Positions 36,846 through 46,143 are shown, numbered from the stretch's first letter. The stretch is DNA of 64,000 bases from Algibacter amylolyticus (GCF_014202225.1 NZ_JACHGE010000003.1:230900-294899); one strand, 5' to 3'. Notes: generated by a model not told the origin, from the letters alone. A program made the numbers and translations.

Positions 36846-37592
36846 ATGAAATTATTAGAAGGTAAAACAGCAATTGTTACTGGTGCTAGTCGTGGAATTG
36901 GAAAAGGAATTGCGCAAGTTTTTGCTCAACAAGGTGCAAATGTAGCATTCACATACAGCTCATCTGTTGATGCTGCTAACGAATTAGAAAAAGAACTAAA
37001 TGCCTTAGGTGTAAAAGCTAAAGGATATAAAAGTAACGCAGCCAGTTTTGACGAGGCTCAAAAACTAGCAGAAGAAGTAGCTAAAGAATTTGGTAGCATC
37101 GATATTCTAGTTAACAACGCAGGTATTACAAAAGATAATTTATTAATGCGTATTTCAGAAGAAGATTTCGATACTGTTATCGAAGTTAACTTAAAGTCAG
37201 TTTTCAACATGACTAAAGCAGTTCAAAGAACCATGCTTAAACAACGTAAAGGCTCAATAATAAACATGAGCTCGGTAGTTGGAGTAAAAGGTAACGCAGG
37301 ACAAACCAATTATGCAGCCTCAAAAGCAGGAATTATAGGTTTTTCTAAATCTGTAGCTTTAGAGTTAGGATCAAGAAATATTAGAAGTAACGTAGTTGCT
37401 CCTGGTTTTATCGAAACCGAAATGACAGCTAAGTTAGATGAAGAAACAGTTAAAGGATGGCGCGCAGGAATTCCATTAAAACGTGGAGGAACACCAGAAG
37501 ATATCGCTAATGTTTGTGTGTTTTTAGGTAGCGACATGAGTGCGTATGTTACAGGACAAACATTAAACGTTGATGGCGGAATGCTAACTTAA
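36846..37592 (+). CDS. fabG: 3-oxoacyl-ACP reductase
   Basis: A 248-residue classical SDR. TGASRGIGKGIA is the NADP-binding loop, NNAGITKDNLLMR the structural NAG motif, and MSSVVG plus NYAASKAG supply the catalytic Ser, Tyr and Lys. The C-terminus GGTPEDIANVCVFLGSD and GQTLNVDGGM is typical for FabG. It reduces 3-oxoacyl-ACP in each fatty-acid elongation cycle. It stands without other fab genes here; a palindromic hairpin follows it. Confidence 0.95.
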   Translation: MKLLEGKTAIVTGASRGIGKGIAQVFAQQGANVAFTYSSSVDAANELEKELNALGVKAKGYKSNAASFDEAQKLAEEVAKEFGSIDILVNNAGITKDNLLMRISEEDFDTVIEVNLKSVFNMTKAVQRTMLKQRKGSIINMSSVVGVKGNAGQTNYAASKAGIIGFSKSVALELGSRNIRSNVVAPGFIETEMTAKLDEETVKGWRAGIPLKRGGTPEDIANVCVFLGSDMSAYVTGQTLNVDGGMLT

Positions 37593-37600
37593 ACTTATTT

Positions 37601-37627
37601 GTCATTCCCTCGAAGGAGGGAATCTCA
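37601..37627. repeat. Small palindromic hairpin (ATTCCCTC GAAG GAGGGAAT)
   Basis: Perfect 8-bp arms at 37604-37611 and 37616-37623 with a GAAG tetraloop, framed by GTC and CTC, lie directly after fabG. No T-run follows. The pattern GTCATTCC..GGAATCTC resembles small dispersed palindromes seen in many bacterial genomes. The function is unknown, perhaps transcript processing. Confidence 0.6.
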
Positions 37628-37648
37628 TAAAATATATCAAATTTTTTA

Positions 37649-39682
37649 ATGAGTTCAGAAACTCTATTATACATCATACTCGCTGGAATAGTAGCGCTAG
37701 GTTTAGCCCTTTTTCAGTATTTTAATAAAAAGAAAGGCATGTCTAAAATCAACATGCTTTTCTCTTTTTTAAGATTTCTTACCATATTTTCTGTATTACT
37801 TTTAATTATCAATCCTACTTTCGATCAAGTTAAGGTAACTACAGAGAAGCCTAATTTAGTTGTAGCTGTCGATAATTCTAGCTCTATAAAACATTTAAAA
37901 CAGGATAAAAATGCTTTAGATTTTGTTAATGCGTTAAAAGCAAATTCAGACATTCAAAACAAATTTAACGTCAACTATTTTACCTTCAACGAAAGTTTAC
38001 AAACACTCGATTCTATTAATTTTAAGGGGCAACAAACCAATATAGCAACGGCCTTTAATCAATTAAATGATGTTTACAAACAAACCATAAGTCCAACCAT
38101 TTTAATAACCGATGGAAACCAAACCTATGGTAACGATTACCAATTCTCTACAAATACATATAAGCAGCCTATTTACCCTATAATTTTAGGTGATACGATT
38201 TCGTATACCGATTTAAAAATTGAGCAGTTAAACGTTAATAAATATGCGTATTTAAAAAATCAGTTTCCTGTTGAAGCGATTCTAGTATACAACGGAAACA
38301 AAGACGCAAACTCTAAGCTTGTTGTAAAAAATGAAAATACTACGGTATTTTCAAAAGCCATTAGTTTTTCAAAAAATAAAAATTCAAGTGTTGTTAATTT
38401 TATGTTGCCTGCAAATAGTGTAGGTGTGAGTAATTATAGAGCCACATTAATTCCGCTGGACGGTGAAAAAAACACCATAAATAATACTAAGAATTTTGCT
38501 GTAGAAGTTATAAACGAGCAAACCAAAATAGCACTTGTTAGCGATTATTCGCATCCAGATTTAGGTATGCTTAAAAAAAGTATTGAAAGTAACGAGCAGC
38601 GTTCAGTTGCAATTCTAGACTCAAAAAAAATAATTAATCAAATAAATGATTTTCAACTAATTATAATATATCAACCTAATATAAGGTTTAATGATTTGTA
38701 CACCAAAATAAAGGCGTTAAATAGTAATACATTTACGGTAATTGGTTCGAAAACAGATCTAAATTTTCTAAATAAAGTAACAGAAAATTATTCTCATCTT
38801 ATTACGCGTCAAACAGAAAATTATCTTCCGGAGCTAAATACTAATTATTCCCCGTATCGTATTGAAGATATAAACTTCGAATCCTTTCCACCATTGTTAT
38901 CCAACTATGGTCAGGTTAATTTCAAAATACCTTATCAAACCATATTAAACAAATCCATTAACGGCGTTGCAATTGACGAACCATTATTAGCAACCTTCGA
39001 AACTAAGGGCAGGAGAGAAGCTGTCTTATTTGGCCAAAATATTTGGCAATGGCGTGCACAAAGTTATTTAAATGAAAAATCGTTTAACCCTTTCGATGAT
39101 TTTATGGGCAGGCTAATTCAGTATTTAGCTTCTAACAAACAAAAAAGCAGACTAAATTTAGATTACGAATCCTTTTACACAGGAAGCAGAAATGTAATTA
39201 TTAAAGCTGAGTTTTTCGATAAAAATTATGTTTTCGACCCAAGAGAAACATTAAACATTACGGTAACAGACAAGGTTTCAAAGGCTAGTAAAACCATGCC
39301 TTTAATATTAAAAAACAACTATTATCAAGTAGATTTAAGTAGTTTACAACCTTCAGAATATAATTTTACAGTAAAAGCCACTAAGGAAAACATGGCCAAG
39401 TCTGGTAGTTTTCAAATCATTGAATATAATGTCGAGCAACAATTTTTAAATGCCAATGTAACAAAGCTAGAAAAATTAGCGACTAACAGTTTGGGTAAAA
39501 GTTATTTTATTGCTGATACAGAACAGGTAGTTCAAGAATTATTAAACGATAATCGTTATACGCCAATACAGAAAAGCAGTAAAAATACCATACCTTTGAT
39601 AGATTGGAAATATTTATTAGCCATAATAGCGTTAAGCTTAGGTTTGGAATGGTTTTTAAGAAAATTTAACGGATTAATATAA
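37649..39682 (+). CDS. Membrane protein with vWA-like domain
   Basis: A 677-residue protein. Two N-terminal membrane segments (residues 4-24 and 35-58) precede a von Willebrand A-like domain with LVVAVDNSSSIKHL (DxSxS MIDAS) and ILITDGNQTYG. A long extracytoplasmic beta-rich region with a possible gatase-like part (TKGRREAVLFGQNIWQWRA) follows, and a C-terminal membrane segment (YLLAIIALSLGLEWFL). The topology suggests a periplasmic body anchored at both ends. No MoxR ATPase or BatA/BatB gene is adjacent. It precedes the prohibitin-like gene by 9 bp, so they probably share a transcript. The function is unknown. Confidence 0.8.
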   Translation: MSSETLLYIILAGIVALGLALFQYFNKKKGMSKINMLFSFLRFLTIFSVLLLIINPTFDQVKVTTEKPNLVVAVDNSSSIKHLKQDKNALDFVNALKANSDIQNKFNVNYFTFNESLQTLDSINFKGQQTNIATAFNQLNDVYKQTISPTILITDGNQTYGNDYQFSTNTYKQPIYPIILGDTISYTDLKIEQLNVNKYAYLKNQFPVEAILVYNGNKDANSKLVVKNENTTVFSKAISFSKNKNSSVVNFMLPANSVGVSNYRATLIPLDGEKNTINNTKNFAVEVINEQTKIALVSDYSHPDLGMLKKSIESNEQRSVAILDSKKIINQINDFQLIIIYQPNIRFNDLYTKIKALNSNTFTVIGSKTDLNFLNKVTENYSHLITRQTENYLPELNTNYSPYRIEDINFESFPPLLSNYGQVNFKIPYQTILNKSINGVAIDEPLLATFETKGRREAVLFGQNIWQWRAQSYLNEKSFNPFDDFMGRLIQYLASNKQKSRLNLDYESFYTGSRNVIIKAEFFDKNYVFDPRETLNITVTDKVSKASKTMPLILKNNYYQVDLSSLQPSEYNFTVKATKENMAKSGSFQIIEYNVEQQFLNANVTKLEKLATNSLGKSYFIADTEQVVQELLNDNRYTPIQKSSKNTIPLIDWKYLLAIIALSLGLEWFLRKFNGLI

Positions 39683-39691
39683 ATAAGAAAA

Positions 39692-40504
39692 ATGGAAAAA
39701 TTACCAAAAATTGCAATGCCTTTAATTATTGGGGCAGTTATACTTTTTATTATCATATCAAAATCGCTAGTTACCATTGGGCCTGGTGAAGGTGGTGTGT
39801 TATTTCAACCTCTAGGAGATGGTATTAATACAGAGAGAACGTATGGAGAAGGTTTTCATATTGTTGCGCCTTGGAATGATATGATCGTTCAAAAAGTGCG
39901 TCAGCAATCTATTTCAGATAATATGAATGTACTTTCTGTAAATGGTTTAGATATTACTGTTAGTGGAACAATTTGGTTTGAGCCAGAATATAAAAACTTA
40001 GGTAAATTAATTCAAACTAAAGGTGAGGATTATATCAGAGAATTACTAAGTCCTGCTATTAATGCAGCAGCAAAAAGTGTTGTAGGTCGTTACACACCAG
40101 AGCAGTTATATTCTAGTAAAAGAGATATTATTGAGCTAGAAATCCTAGAACAAGTTAGAATAGAATTAGATGGCCAATACGTAAATGTAAAGCGTGTATT
40201 AGTTGAAAATGTTAAACTACCTAACACGATTAAAGATGCAATTGAGCGTAAATTACGTCAGGAACAAGAATCTTTAGAGTATGAGTTTAGACTTGAAAGT
40301 GCTAGAAAAGAAGCGGAAAAAGTAATTATTGAAGCTGAAGGTAAAGCAGAATCTAACAGAATATTAAGTGCTTCGTTAACCGATAAAATATTACAAGATA
40401 AAGGTGTGGACGCGACTTTAAAATTAGCTGAATCTCAAAATAGTAAAGTTATTGTTATTGGCTCAGGAGATTCTGGATTACCTATTATACTTGGTAATCA
40501 ATAA
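39692..40504 (+). CDS. Prohibitin / SPFH-domain membrane protein
   Basis: A 270-residue protein with one N-terminal membrane segment (MPLIIGAVILFIIISKSL), then an SPFH domain (TIGPGEGGVLFQPLGDG, YGEGFHIVAPW, VSGTIWFEPEY) and a charged coiled-coil tail (ERKLRQEQESLEYEFRLESA, ARKEAEKVIIEAEGKAES, each within family pattern). Prohibitin-like proteins form large rings on the membrane and often modulate proteases such as FtsH. No protease gene is next to it. It is probably co-transcribed with the vWA protein. Confidence 0.9.
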   Translation: MEKLPKIAMPLIIGAVILFIIISKSLVTIGPGEGGVLFQPLGDGINTERTYGEGFHIVAPWNDMIVQKVRQQSISDNMNVLSVNGLDITVSGTIWFEPEYKNLGKLIQTKGEDYIRELLSPAINAAAKSVVGRYTPEQLYSSKRDIIELEILEQVRIELDGQYVNVKRVLVENVKLPNTIKDAIERKLRQEQESLEYEFRLESARKEAEKVIIEAEGKAESNRILSASLTDKILQDKGVDATLKLAESQNSKVIVIGSGDSGLPIILGNQ

Positions 40505-40662
40505 TAATTAATCAAATAATTCAGCTTTTAAAGCAATCCTTTAAAAATTTTGAATTTTTTAAGTGATTATATTTAAAAATATTGAATTGTTTTAATAATT
40601 ACATTTATTATTAGGATTTATTCATATAAATTTTAGATATTTGTTCAGATAAAAAAAAGAAC

Positions 40663-40716
40663 ATGACTTTTATTCAATTACATCATCATTTTCATATTTG
40701 CTCTCAAGCGAAGTGA
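40663..40716 (+). CDS. hisL: his operon leader peptide
   Basis: The 17-residue reading frame MTFIQLHHHFHICSQAK ends with TGA at 40714-40716. Four of the codons are CAT: three in tandem (40681-40689) and one after a Phe (40693-40695). It lies 111 bp upstream of hisG and just before a terminator hairpin. The His run sits where a starved ribosome would pause and leave the antiterminator strand (40702-40710) free, while a ribosome reaching the stop codon would cover it. This is the logic of classical histidine attenuation. An A-rich stretch with AAGAAC precedes the ATG; no strong Shine-Dalgarno is evident. Confidence 0.9.
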   Translation: MTFIQLHHHFHICSQAK

Positions 40717-40780
40717 AAATGTATTGAGTAAAATCAGCATATATTTCTAAACCCGTTTGAGACAATCAAGCGGGTTTTTT
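40702..40780 (+). promoter_or_regulatory. Histidine attenuator: competing antiterminator and terminator
   Basis: Terminator: AAACCCGTTTGA (40749-40760), loop GACAA, TCAAGCGGGTTT (40766-40777), then T-run to 40780; 12 bp with one G-U pair. Antiterminator: TCTCAAGCG (40702-40710) can pair with CGTTTGAGA (40754-40762), again with one G-U, and this uses the left terminator arm. TCAAGCG appears identically in both competing strands. A stalled ribosome on the His codons favours the antiterminator. Confidence 0.88.
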
Positions 40781-40826
40781 AATTCTAATGCCAACTAGAT
40801 TGTTTCAAACTCATAAAAACAAGATA

Positions 40827-41684
40827 ATGAGTAAATTAAGAATTGCAGTACAGAAATCGGGTCGTTTAAATGAAGATTCGATGCAAATATTAAAAGACAT
40901 TGGTATTTCTATTGATAATGGAAAAGATCAATTAAAAGCTTCGGCTAGAAACTTCCCTGTTGAAGTATTCTATTTAAGAAATGGCGACATTCCGCAATAT
41001 TTAAAAGATGGTGTAGTAGATGCCGCTATTATTGGGGAGAATGTTTTAATTGAAAAAGGAAATGACTTAAAGTTTGTAGAGCGTTTAGGCTTCTCAAAAT
41101 GTAAAGTTTCTATTGCTGTTCCTAAAGATTCAAAGGACAATTCATTAAAAGACTTAAACGGAAAAAAAATAGCAACTTCTTACCCAGAAACTGTTAAAAA
41201 GTTTTTAAAGGAACAAAATATTGATGCGCAATTACACATCATTAACGGATCGGTAGAAATTGCGCCAAACATTGGTTTAGCCGATGGTATTTGCGACATC
41301 GTTTCTAGTGGTAGCACCTTATTTAAAAATGGATTAAAAGAGATTGAAGTTTTATTAAAATCTGAAGCTGTATTGGCTGTTTCTCCAATTTTAAATGATG
41401 AAAAACAAGCCATTTTAGATACTATTCAATTTAGAATACAATCTGTTTTAAAAGGTAGAGATTCTAAATATGTTTTGCTTAACGCGCCTAATGATAAGTT
41501 GGAAGACATTATTGCTTTATTACCAGGTATGAAGAGCCCAACAGTATTGCCATTAGCGCAAGAAGGCTGGAGTTCTGTACACTCGGTAATTCCTAAAAAT
41601 GACTTTTGGAATATCATAGAGGGTTTAAAAGCAAATGGAGCACAAGGCATTTTAGTGTGTCCAATTGAAAAAATGGTGCTTTAA
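40827..41684 (+). CDS. hisG: ATP phosphoribosyltransferase (long form)
   Basis: A 285-residue protein from the ATG at 40827 (MSKLRIAVQKSGRL). The longer frame from 40788 reads through the attenuator's downstream edge and is rejected. DGVVDAAIIGENVL, KCKVSIAVPKDS, ATSYPETVKKFL and the phosphate-binding DIVSSGSTLFKNGL are HisG motifs. The length includes the C-terminal regulatory ACT-like domain (LPGMKSPTVLPLA), so it is the long form that does not need HisZ and is usually feedback-inhibited by histidine. It catalyses the first committed step: ATP + PRPP to phosphoribosyl-ATP. It is the first enzyme gene of the attenuated his operon, 9 bp before hisD. Confidence 0.96.
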   Translation: MSKLRIAVQKSGRLNEDSMQILKDIGISIDNGKDQLKASARNFPVEVFYLRNGDIPQYLKDGVVDAAIIGENVLIEKGNDLKFVERLGFSKCKVSIAVPKDSKDNSLKDLNGKKIATSYPETVKKFLKEQNIDAQLHIINGSVEIAPNIGLADGICDIVSSGSTLFKNGLKEIEVLLKSEAVLAVSPILNDEKQAILDTIQFRIQSVLKGRDSKYVLLNAPNDKLEDIIALLPGMKSPTVLPLAQEGWSSVHSVIPKNDFWNIIEGLKANGAQGILVCPIEKMVL

Positions 41685-41693
41685 TCGCTTATC

Positions 41694-42977
41694 ATGAAAA
41701 TTATAAATAATCCAAATAAAGAAAGTTGGTCGGATGTTTTAAAACGACCTACGCAAACAGTTGGTGATATAGAATCTATCGTTAACGAGATATTTAAAGA
41801 CGTTTCTATTAACGGCGATAACGCGATAAAAACATATACCGAAAGATTTGATGGTATTCGTTTAGAAAATAATGAAGTTTCAGTTTTAGAAATTGAAAAT
41901 GCCATTGCCAAAGTACCAGAAAACCTTAAAAATGCTATAATTAAGGCCAAAGGTAATATTGAAGCTTTTCATACCGCCCAAAAAACAGAAAAAGTAGCTA
42001 TTGAAACTACTAAAGGTGTACAATGTTGGCAGGAAAAACGACCTATTCAAAAAGTAGGTTTGTATATCCCTGGCGGAACAGCGCCTTTGTTTTCAACCGT
42101 TTTAATGTTGGCAGTTCCTGCTCAAATTGCAGGTTGTAAAGAGATTGTGCTATGTTCGCCACCAAATAAAGCAGGCGAATTAGCGCCCGAAATTTTATTT
42201 GCTGCCAAACTTTGTGGCGTTACTAAAATTATAAAAGTAGGCGGTATTCAGGCTATTGCTGGACTAACGTTTGGAACAGAAACTATTCCACAGGTTTATA
42301 AAATTTTCGGACCAGGAAATCAGTTTGTAACCGTTGCCAAACAATTGGCAACTAAGCATGGTGTAGCTATCGATATGCCTGCGGGTCCAAGTGAATTACT
42401 AATTGTTGCCGACGAAACGGCAAATGCTTCATATATTGCTTCAGATTTATTAAGTCAAGCTGAACATGGTACAGATAGTCAAGTGATATTGGTGGCGACT
42501 TCTAAAACATTAATTGATAATGTTTCAGAGGAAGTTGAGAAACAATTAAATGTCCTTCCCCGTAAAGCGATTGCTGAAAAATCTATTGCTAATTCGAAGT
42601 TAATATATGTTGAAAATTATACTATCGCTTTAGAGCTAATTAACGAATACGGTCCAGAACATTTTATTATTTGTGCAGAAAACGAAGATTTGTATGTAGA
42701 TGGTATAAGTAATGCAGGTTCCGTTTTTATTGGGGATTATACACCAGAAAGTGCTGGCGATTATGCCTCGGGAACCAACCATACATTACCAACTAATGGT
42801 TTTTCTAAAGCCTATTCTGGGGTTAATTTAGATAGCTTTTTAAAGAGCATGACGTTTCAAAAAATATCAAAAGAAGGACTTTTAAATATTGGAGAAACTA
42901 TTGAGTTAATGGCAGAAGCAGAAGGTTTACAGGCTCATAAAAATGCTGTAAGTATTCGTTTAAAAGATTTAAAATGA
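41694..42977 (+). CDS. hisD: Histidinol dehydrogenase
   Basis: A 427-residue protein. CWQEKRPIQKVGLYIPGGTAPLFSTVLMLA (read as RPIQKVGLYIPGGTAPLFST), KIFGPGNQFVTVAK, DMPAGPSELLI and LSQAEHGTDSQV hold the substrate- and Zn-binding residues. GPEHFIIC and FIGDYTPESAGDYASGTNHTLPT (two parts) complete the family pattern. It oxidises histidinol to histidine in two NAD+ steps, the last of the pathway. It overlaps hisC by 4 bp (ATGA). Confidence 0.97.
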   Translation: MKIINNPNKESWSDVLKRPTQTVGDIESIVNEIFKDVSINGDNAIKTYTERFDGIRLENNEVSVLEIENAIAKVPENLKNAIIKAKGNIEAFHTAQKTEKVAIETTKGVQCWQEKRPIQKVGLYIPGGTAPLFSTVLMLAVPAQIAGCKEIVLCSPPNKAGELAPEILFAAKLCGVTKIIKVGGIQAIAGLTFGTETIPQVYKIFGPGNQFVTVAKQLATKHGVAIDMPAGPSELLIVADETANASYIASDLLSQAEHGTDSQVILVATSKTLIDNVSEEVEKQLNVLPRKAIAEKSIANSKLIYVENYTIALELINEYGPEHFIICAENEDLYVDGISNAGSVFIGDYTPESAGDYASGTNHTLPTNGFSKAYSGVNLDSFLKSMTFQKISKEGLLNIGETIELMAEAEGLQAHKNAVSIRLKDLK

Positions 42978-44026
42978 TAAGGTTTAACATCCAAAATATT
43001 ATTAGAGCGAACGTAAAAGCTATGAAAGCTTATAGTTCAGCGCGAGACGAATATGTTTCCGATGGTTCTAAAATGATTTTTTTAGATGCCAACGAAAATC
43101 CATTCGAGAATGGTGTTAATCGCTATCCTGATCCGCTACAGCGTTCATTAAAATCTGTGTTATCGGAACAAAAAAATGTTCTAGAAAATCAAATTTTACT
43201 TGGTAATGGAAGCGATGAAGTTTTAGATTTATTGTTTAGAGCCTTTTGCGAGCCAAAGCAAGATAATATCATCACATTACCTCCAACTTACGGTATGTAT
43301 ACCGTGTTATCTAATTTAAACGAAGTTGAAGAGCGTAAAGTGGAGTTAAATGAAAATTTTCAACCAAATGTTGAGGCTATTCTAGACGCCATAGATGAAA
43401 ACTCAAAAATGCTTTTCATTTGTTCGCCTAATAACCCAACTGGAAACCTTATTTCTTCAGAGAAAATTAAAACATTACTTGAAAATTTTAGTGGCTTAGT
43501 TGTTATTGATGAAGCCTACATCGATTTTTCAAATCAAGATAGTTGGGTTTCAGAATTAAGTAATTACCCGAATTTAATCGTAACTCAAACGCTATCAAAA
43601 GCTTATGGTTTGGCAGGAATTCGTTTAGGCCTGTGTTTCGCTTCCGCGGAAATTATTTCGGTTTTAAACAAAATCAAGCCGCCGTATAACGTTAATGAGT
43701 TAACTCAAAAACGAGCATTAGAGCGTATTTCGAACTTAGAAGCGGTAAAGAAAGAAGTAAAATCGGTTTTAAAAGAACGCGATATATTAATTGAAGCTTT
43801 AAAAAATATCAATTTTGTAGAAACCATTTTTCCTACCGAAGCTAATTTTGTTTTGGCTAGGGTAGATGATGCTACTAAACGATACAACCAGTTAATAGCA
43901 AACGGGATTGTTATTAGAAACCGAACAACCCAACCACTATGTAAAAACACATTACGTTTTACGGTCGGAACTGCAATTGAAAATAAAACATTAATTTCTG
44001 CTTTAAGGCAGTTAGCAATTAGCTAA
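42974..44026 (+). CDS. hisC: Histidinol-phosphate aminotransferase
   Basis: A 350-residue class I/II PLP aminotransferase. [47 protein letters not shown], and [14 protein letters not shown] with the Schiff-base Lys are all present. It transaminates imidazole acetol phosphate with glutamate. The chosen start overlaps the hisD stop by 4 bp; an ATG at 43022 ([11 protein letters not shown]) is an alternative nearer the conserved region. It precedes hisB by 10 bp. Confidence 0.95.
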   Translation: MIRFNIQNIIRANVKAMKAYSSARDEYVSDGSKMIFLDANENPFENGVNRYPDPLQRSLKSVLSEQKNVLENQILLGNGSDEVLDLLFRAFCEPKQDNIITLPPTYGMYTVLSNLNEVEERKVELNENFQPNVEAILDAIDENSKMLFICSPNNPTGNLISSEKIKTLLENFSGLVVIDEAYIDFSNQDSWVSELSNYPNLIVTQTLSKAYGLAGIRLGLCFASAEIISVLNKIKPPYNVNELTQKRALERISNLEAVKKEVKSVLKERDILIEALKNINFVETIFPTEANFVLARVDDATKRYNQLIANGIVIRNRTTQPLCKNTLRFTVGTAIENKTLISALRQLAIS

Positions 44027-44036
44027 AAGCATAAAT

Positions 44037-45173
44037 ATGAAAAAAGTACTTTTTATAGACCGAGATGGAACATTAGTTTTAGAACCACCTGTTGATTATC
44101 AATTAGATAGTTTAGAGAAGCTAGAATATTATCCAAAAGTATTTCAATACATGGCTAAAATAGCCAATGAGTTGGATTATGAGTTGGTTATGGTTACAAA
44201 TCAAGATGGTTTAGGTACCGATAGCTTTCCAGAAGATACATTTTGGCCTTCCCAAAACAAAATAATTGATGCCTTTGCTAAGGAAGGTGTTGTGTTTTCT
44301 GAAGTCTTTATAGATAAAACGTTTCCTCATGAAAATGCAGAAACGCGTAAACCTAGAACAGGCTTATTAACTAAGTATTTTTCTGAAGATTATGACTTAG
44401 AAAATTCATTCGTTTTAGGAGATAGAATAACAGATATGGAATTGGCAAAAAATTTGGGAGCAAAAGGTATTTATTTATCTGAAAACCCAGAATTGGGAGC
44501 CGATGAAATTGAAACTTCAAAACAGGATATTCAAGATTGTATTGTTTTAACAAGTACAGATTGGTCGGCTATATATGAGTTTTTAAAACTGGAAAGTCGT
44601 GTTGAAGAGATTACGCGTAACACCAATGAAACCAAAATTTATATAAAATTAAATTTAGATGGTTCTGGTAAAAATGATATTGATACGGGATTGTCTTTCT
44701 TCGATCATATGTTAGATCAAATTGGTCGCCACGGTGCCATGGATTTAACAGTAAAAGTTGATGGCGATTTAGAAGTTGATGAACACCATACTATAGAAGA
44801 CACTATGATTGCTTTAGGCGAGTTATTTAATAAGGCTTTAGGTAATAAATTAGGTATTGAACGTTACGGATTTTGTTTACCAATGGACGATTGTTTAGCT
44901 CAAGTTGCTGTCGATTTTGGAGGTAGAAATTGGTTAGAATGGGATGCCGAATTTAAACGTGAAAAAATTGGTGATATGCCAACCGAAATGTTTTTCCATT
45001 TATTTAAGTCGTTTACAGACGGGGCTAAATGTAATTTGAATGTAAAAGCAGAAGGTGTTAACGAACACCACAAAATAGAAGGTATTTTTAAGGCTTTTGC
45101 AAAAGCTATGAAAATGGCTGTAAAAAGAGATCCTAACAAAATGTTTTTACCATCAACTAAAGGAATGCTTTAA
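44037..45173 (+). CDS. hisB: Bifunctional histidinol-phosphatase / imidazoleglycerol-phosphate dehydratase
   Basis: A 378-residue fusion. The N-terminal HAD phosphatase (about 1-165) has [28 protein letters not shown] and KPRTGLL. The C-terminal IGPD domain has [20 protein letters not shown] (read as [13 protein letters not shown]), DEHHTIEDT and [16 protein letters not shown] with paired Mn-binding His residues. The conserved DxDGT nucleophile is intact. One protein therefore performs two non-consecutive pathway steps. The stop codon overlaps the hisH start. Confidence 0.97.
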   Translation: MKKVLFIDRDGTLVLEPPVDYQLDSLEKLEYYPKVFQYMAKIANELDYELVMVTNQDGLGTDSFPEDTFWPSQNKIIDAFAKEGVVFSEVFIDKTFPHENAETRKPRTGLLTKYFSEDYDLENSFVLGDRITDMELAKNLGAKGIYLSENPELGADEIETSKQDIQDCIVLTSTDWSAIYEFLKLESRVEEITRNTNETKIYIKLNLDGSGKNDIDTGLSFFDHMLDQIGRHGAMDLTVKVDGDLEVDEHHTIEDTMIALGELFNKALGNKLGIERYGFCLPMDDCLAQVAVDFGGRNWLEWDAEFKREKIGDMPTEMFFHLFKSFTDGAKCNLNVKAEGVNEHHKIEGIFKAFAKAMKMAVKRDPNKMFLPSTKGML

Positions 45174-45766
45174 TGAAATTAGTTATAATAAATTATGGCG
45201 CTGGCAATATAAAAAGTATTCAGTTTGCCTTTAAAAGATTGGGTGTGGATGCTATTTTATCTAATAATCCAGATGAAATTAAAGCGGCCGATAAAATAAT
45301 TTTCCCTGGAGTTGGTGAAGCAAGTACTGCTATGAACATGCTTAAGGAAAGTGGGTTAGATAAATTAATTCCTACCTTAAAACAACCCGTTTTAGGAATA
45401 TGTTTAGGTATGCAATTACTTTGCAAACACACAGAAGAAGGCGATACTAAAGGAATTGGTATTTTTCAAACGAATGTAAAACGCTTTACAAACGAGGTAA
45501 AAGTGCCGCAAATGGGTTGGAATGTCATTAAAGATTTAAAATCTGATTTGTTTAAAGGCATAAAAGAAAGCGAATACATGTATTTGGTGCATAGTTATTA
45601 TGCAGAGCATTGTAATGAAACTATTGCTAAAACAGATTATGGACTTAATTATGCTTCTGCTTTGCGACACGAAAACTTTTATGGTGTTCAGTTTCATCCA
45701 GAAAAGAGCGGCATTGAAGGCGTTAAAATATTAAAGAACTTCCTAAACTTAGAAGTTAAAAGTTAG
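45173..45766 (+). CDS. hisH: Imidazole glycerol phosphate synthase, glutamine amidotransferase subunit
   Basis: A 197-residue class I glutaminase. NYGAGNIKSIQFA at the N-terminus, GICLGMQLL with the nucleophilic Cys, and GVQFHPEKSG with the catalytic His and Glu. It releases ammonia for HisF. Its ATG overlaps the hisB TAA by one base. Unusually, the next gene is an unrelated four-helix protein rather than hisA. Confidence 0.96.
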   Translation: MKLVIINYGAGNIKSIQFAFKRLGVDAILSNNPDEIKAADKIIFPGVGEASTAMNMLKESGLDKLIPTLKQPVLGICLGMQLLCKHTEEGDTKGIGIFQTNVKRFTNEVKVPQMGWNVIKDLKSDLFKGIKESEYMYLVHSYYAEHCNETIAKTDYGLNYASALRHENFYGVQFHPEKSGIEGVKILKNFLNLEVKS

Positions 45767-45783
45767 ATATTAAAGGGATTATA

Positions 45784-46143
45784 ATGAAAAACGAATTAAT
45801 ACAACGAACAAAACAATTCGCATTAGATTGTTGGGGGTTTTGTTTCAAAGTTCCAAAATCTAGAGAGTATAATGCATTCGTTAATCAATTAATAAGAAGT
45901 TCGAGTTCAGTTGGTGCTAATTATAGAGCATCACAGCGTGCAAAATCAACAGCAGATTTTATAAATAAATTAAAAATTGTTGAAGAAGAAGTAGATGAAA
46001 GTGTTTATTGGTTGGAAATTTTTGAAGAAATTCTTTCTGAACATTCTGAAGAAGTATTGATGCTTCAAAAGGAAGGTAAAGAGCTGTTAGCAATAACTGT
46101 TGCCTCAATTAATACAGCAAAGAGAAATCAAAAACGTAATTAA
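45784..46143 (+). CDS. Four-helix bundle protein (23S rRNA intervening-sequence family) inserted in the his operon
   Basis: A 119-residue, mostly helical protein. RTKQFALDCWGFC, LINQLIRSSSSVGANYRAS-like sequence (here VNQLIRSSSSVGANYRASQR), and KLKIVEEEVDESVYWLEI match the S23/IVS family (four-helix bundle, pentameric in solved structures). Its role is unknown; it has no part in histidine synthesis. It lies 17 bp after hisH and 57 bp before hisA on the same strand, breaking the hisH-hisA pair. Insertion into an existing operon is the likely origin. Confidence 0.88.
   Translation: MKNELIQRTKQFALDCWGFCFKVPKSREYNAFVNQLIRSSSSVGANYRASQRAKSTADFINKLKIVEEEVDESVYWLEIFEEILSEHSEEVLMLQKEGKELLAITVASINTAKRNQKRN

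Larger units (their letters stand above)
40505..40826 (+). other. his operon leader region (322 bp)
   Basis: It contains an AT-rich upstream half with a near-consensus -7 box (GATATTTG, 40636-40643), the histidine leader peptide (40663-40716) and the attenuator (40702-40780). hisG is called from the ATG at 40827 rather than 40788, because the extra 13 residues would be encoded directly after the terminator and are not part of the conserved protein. Confidence 0.7.
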
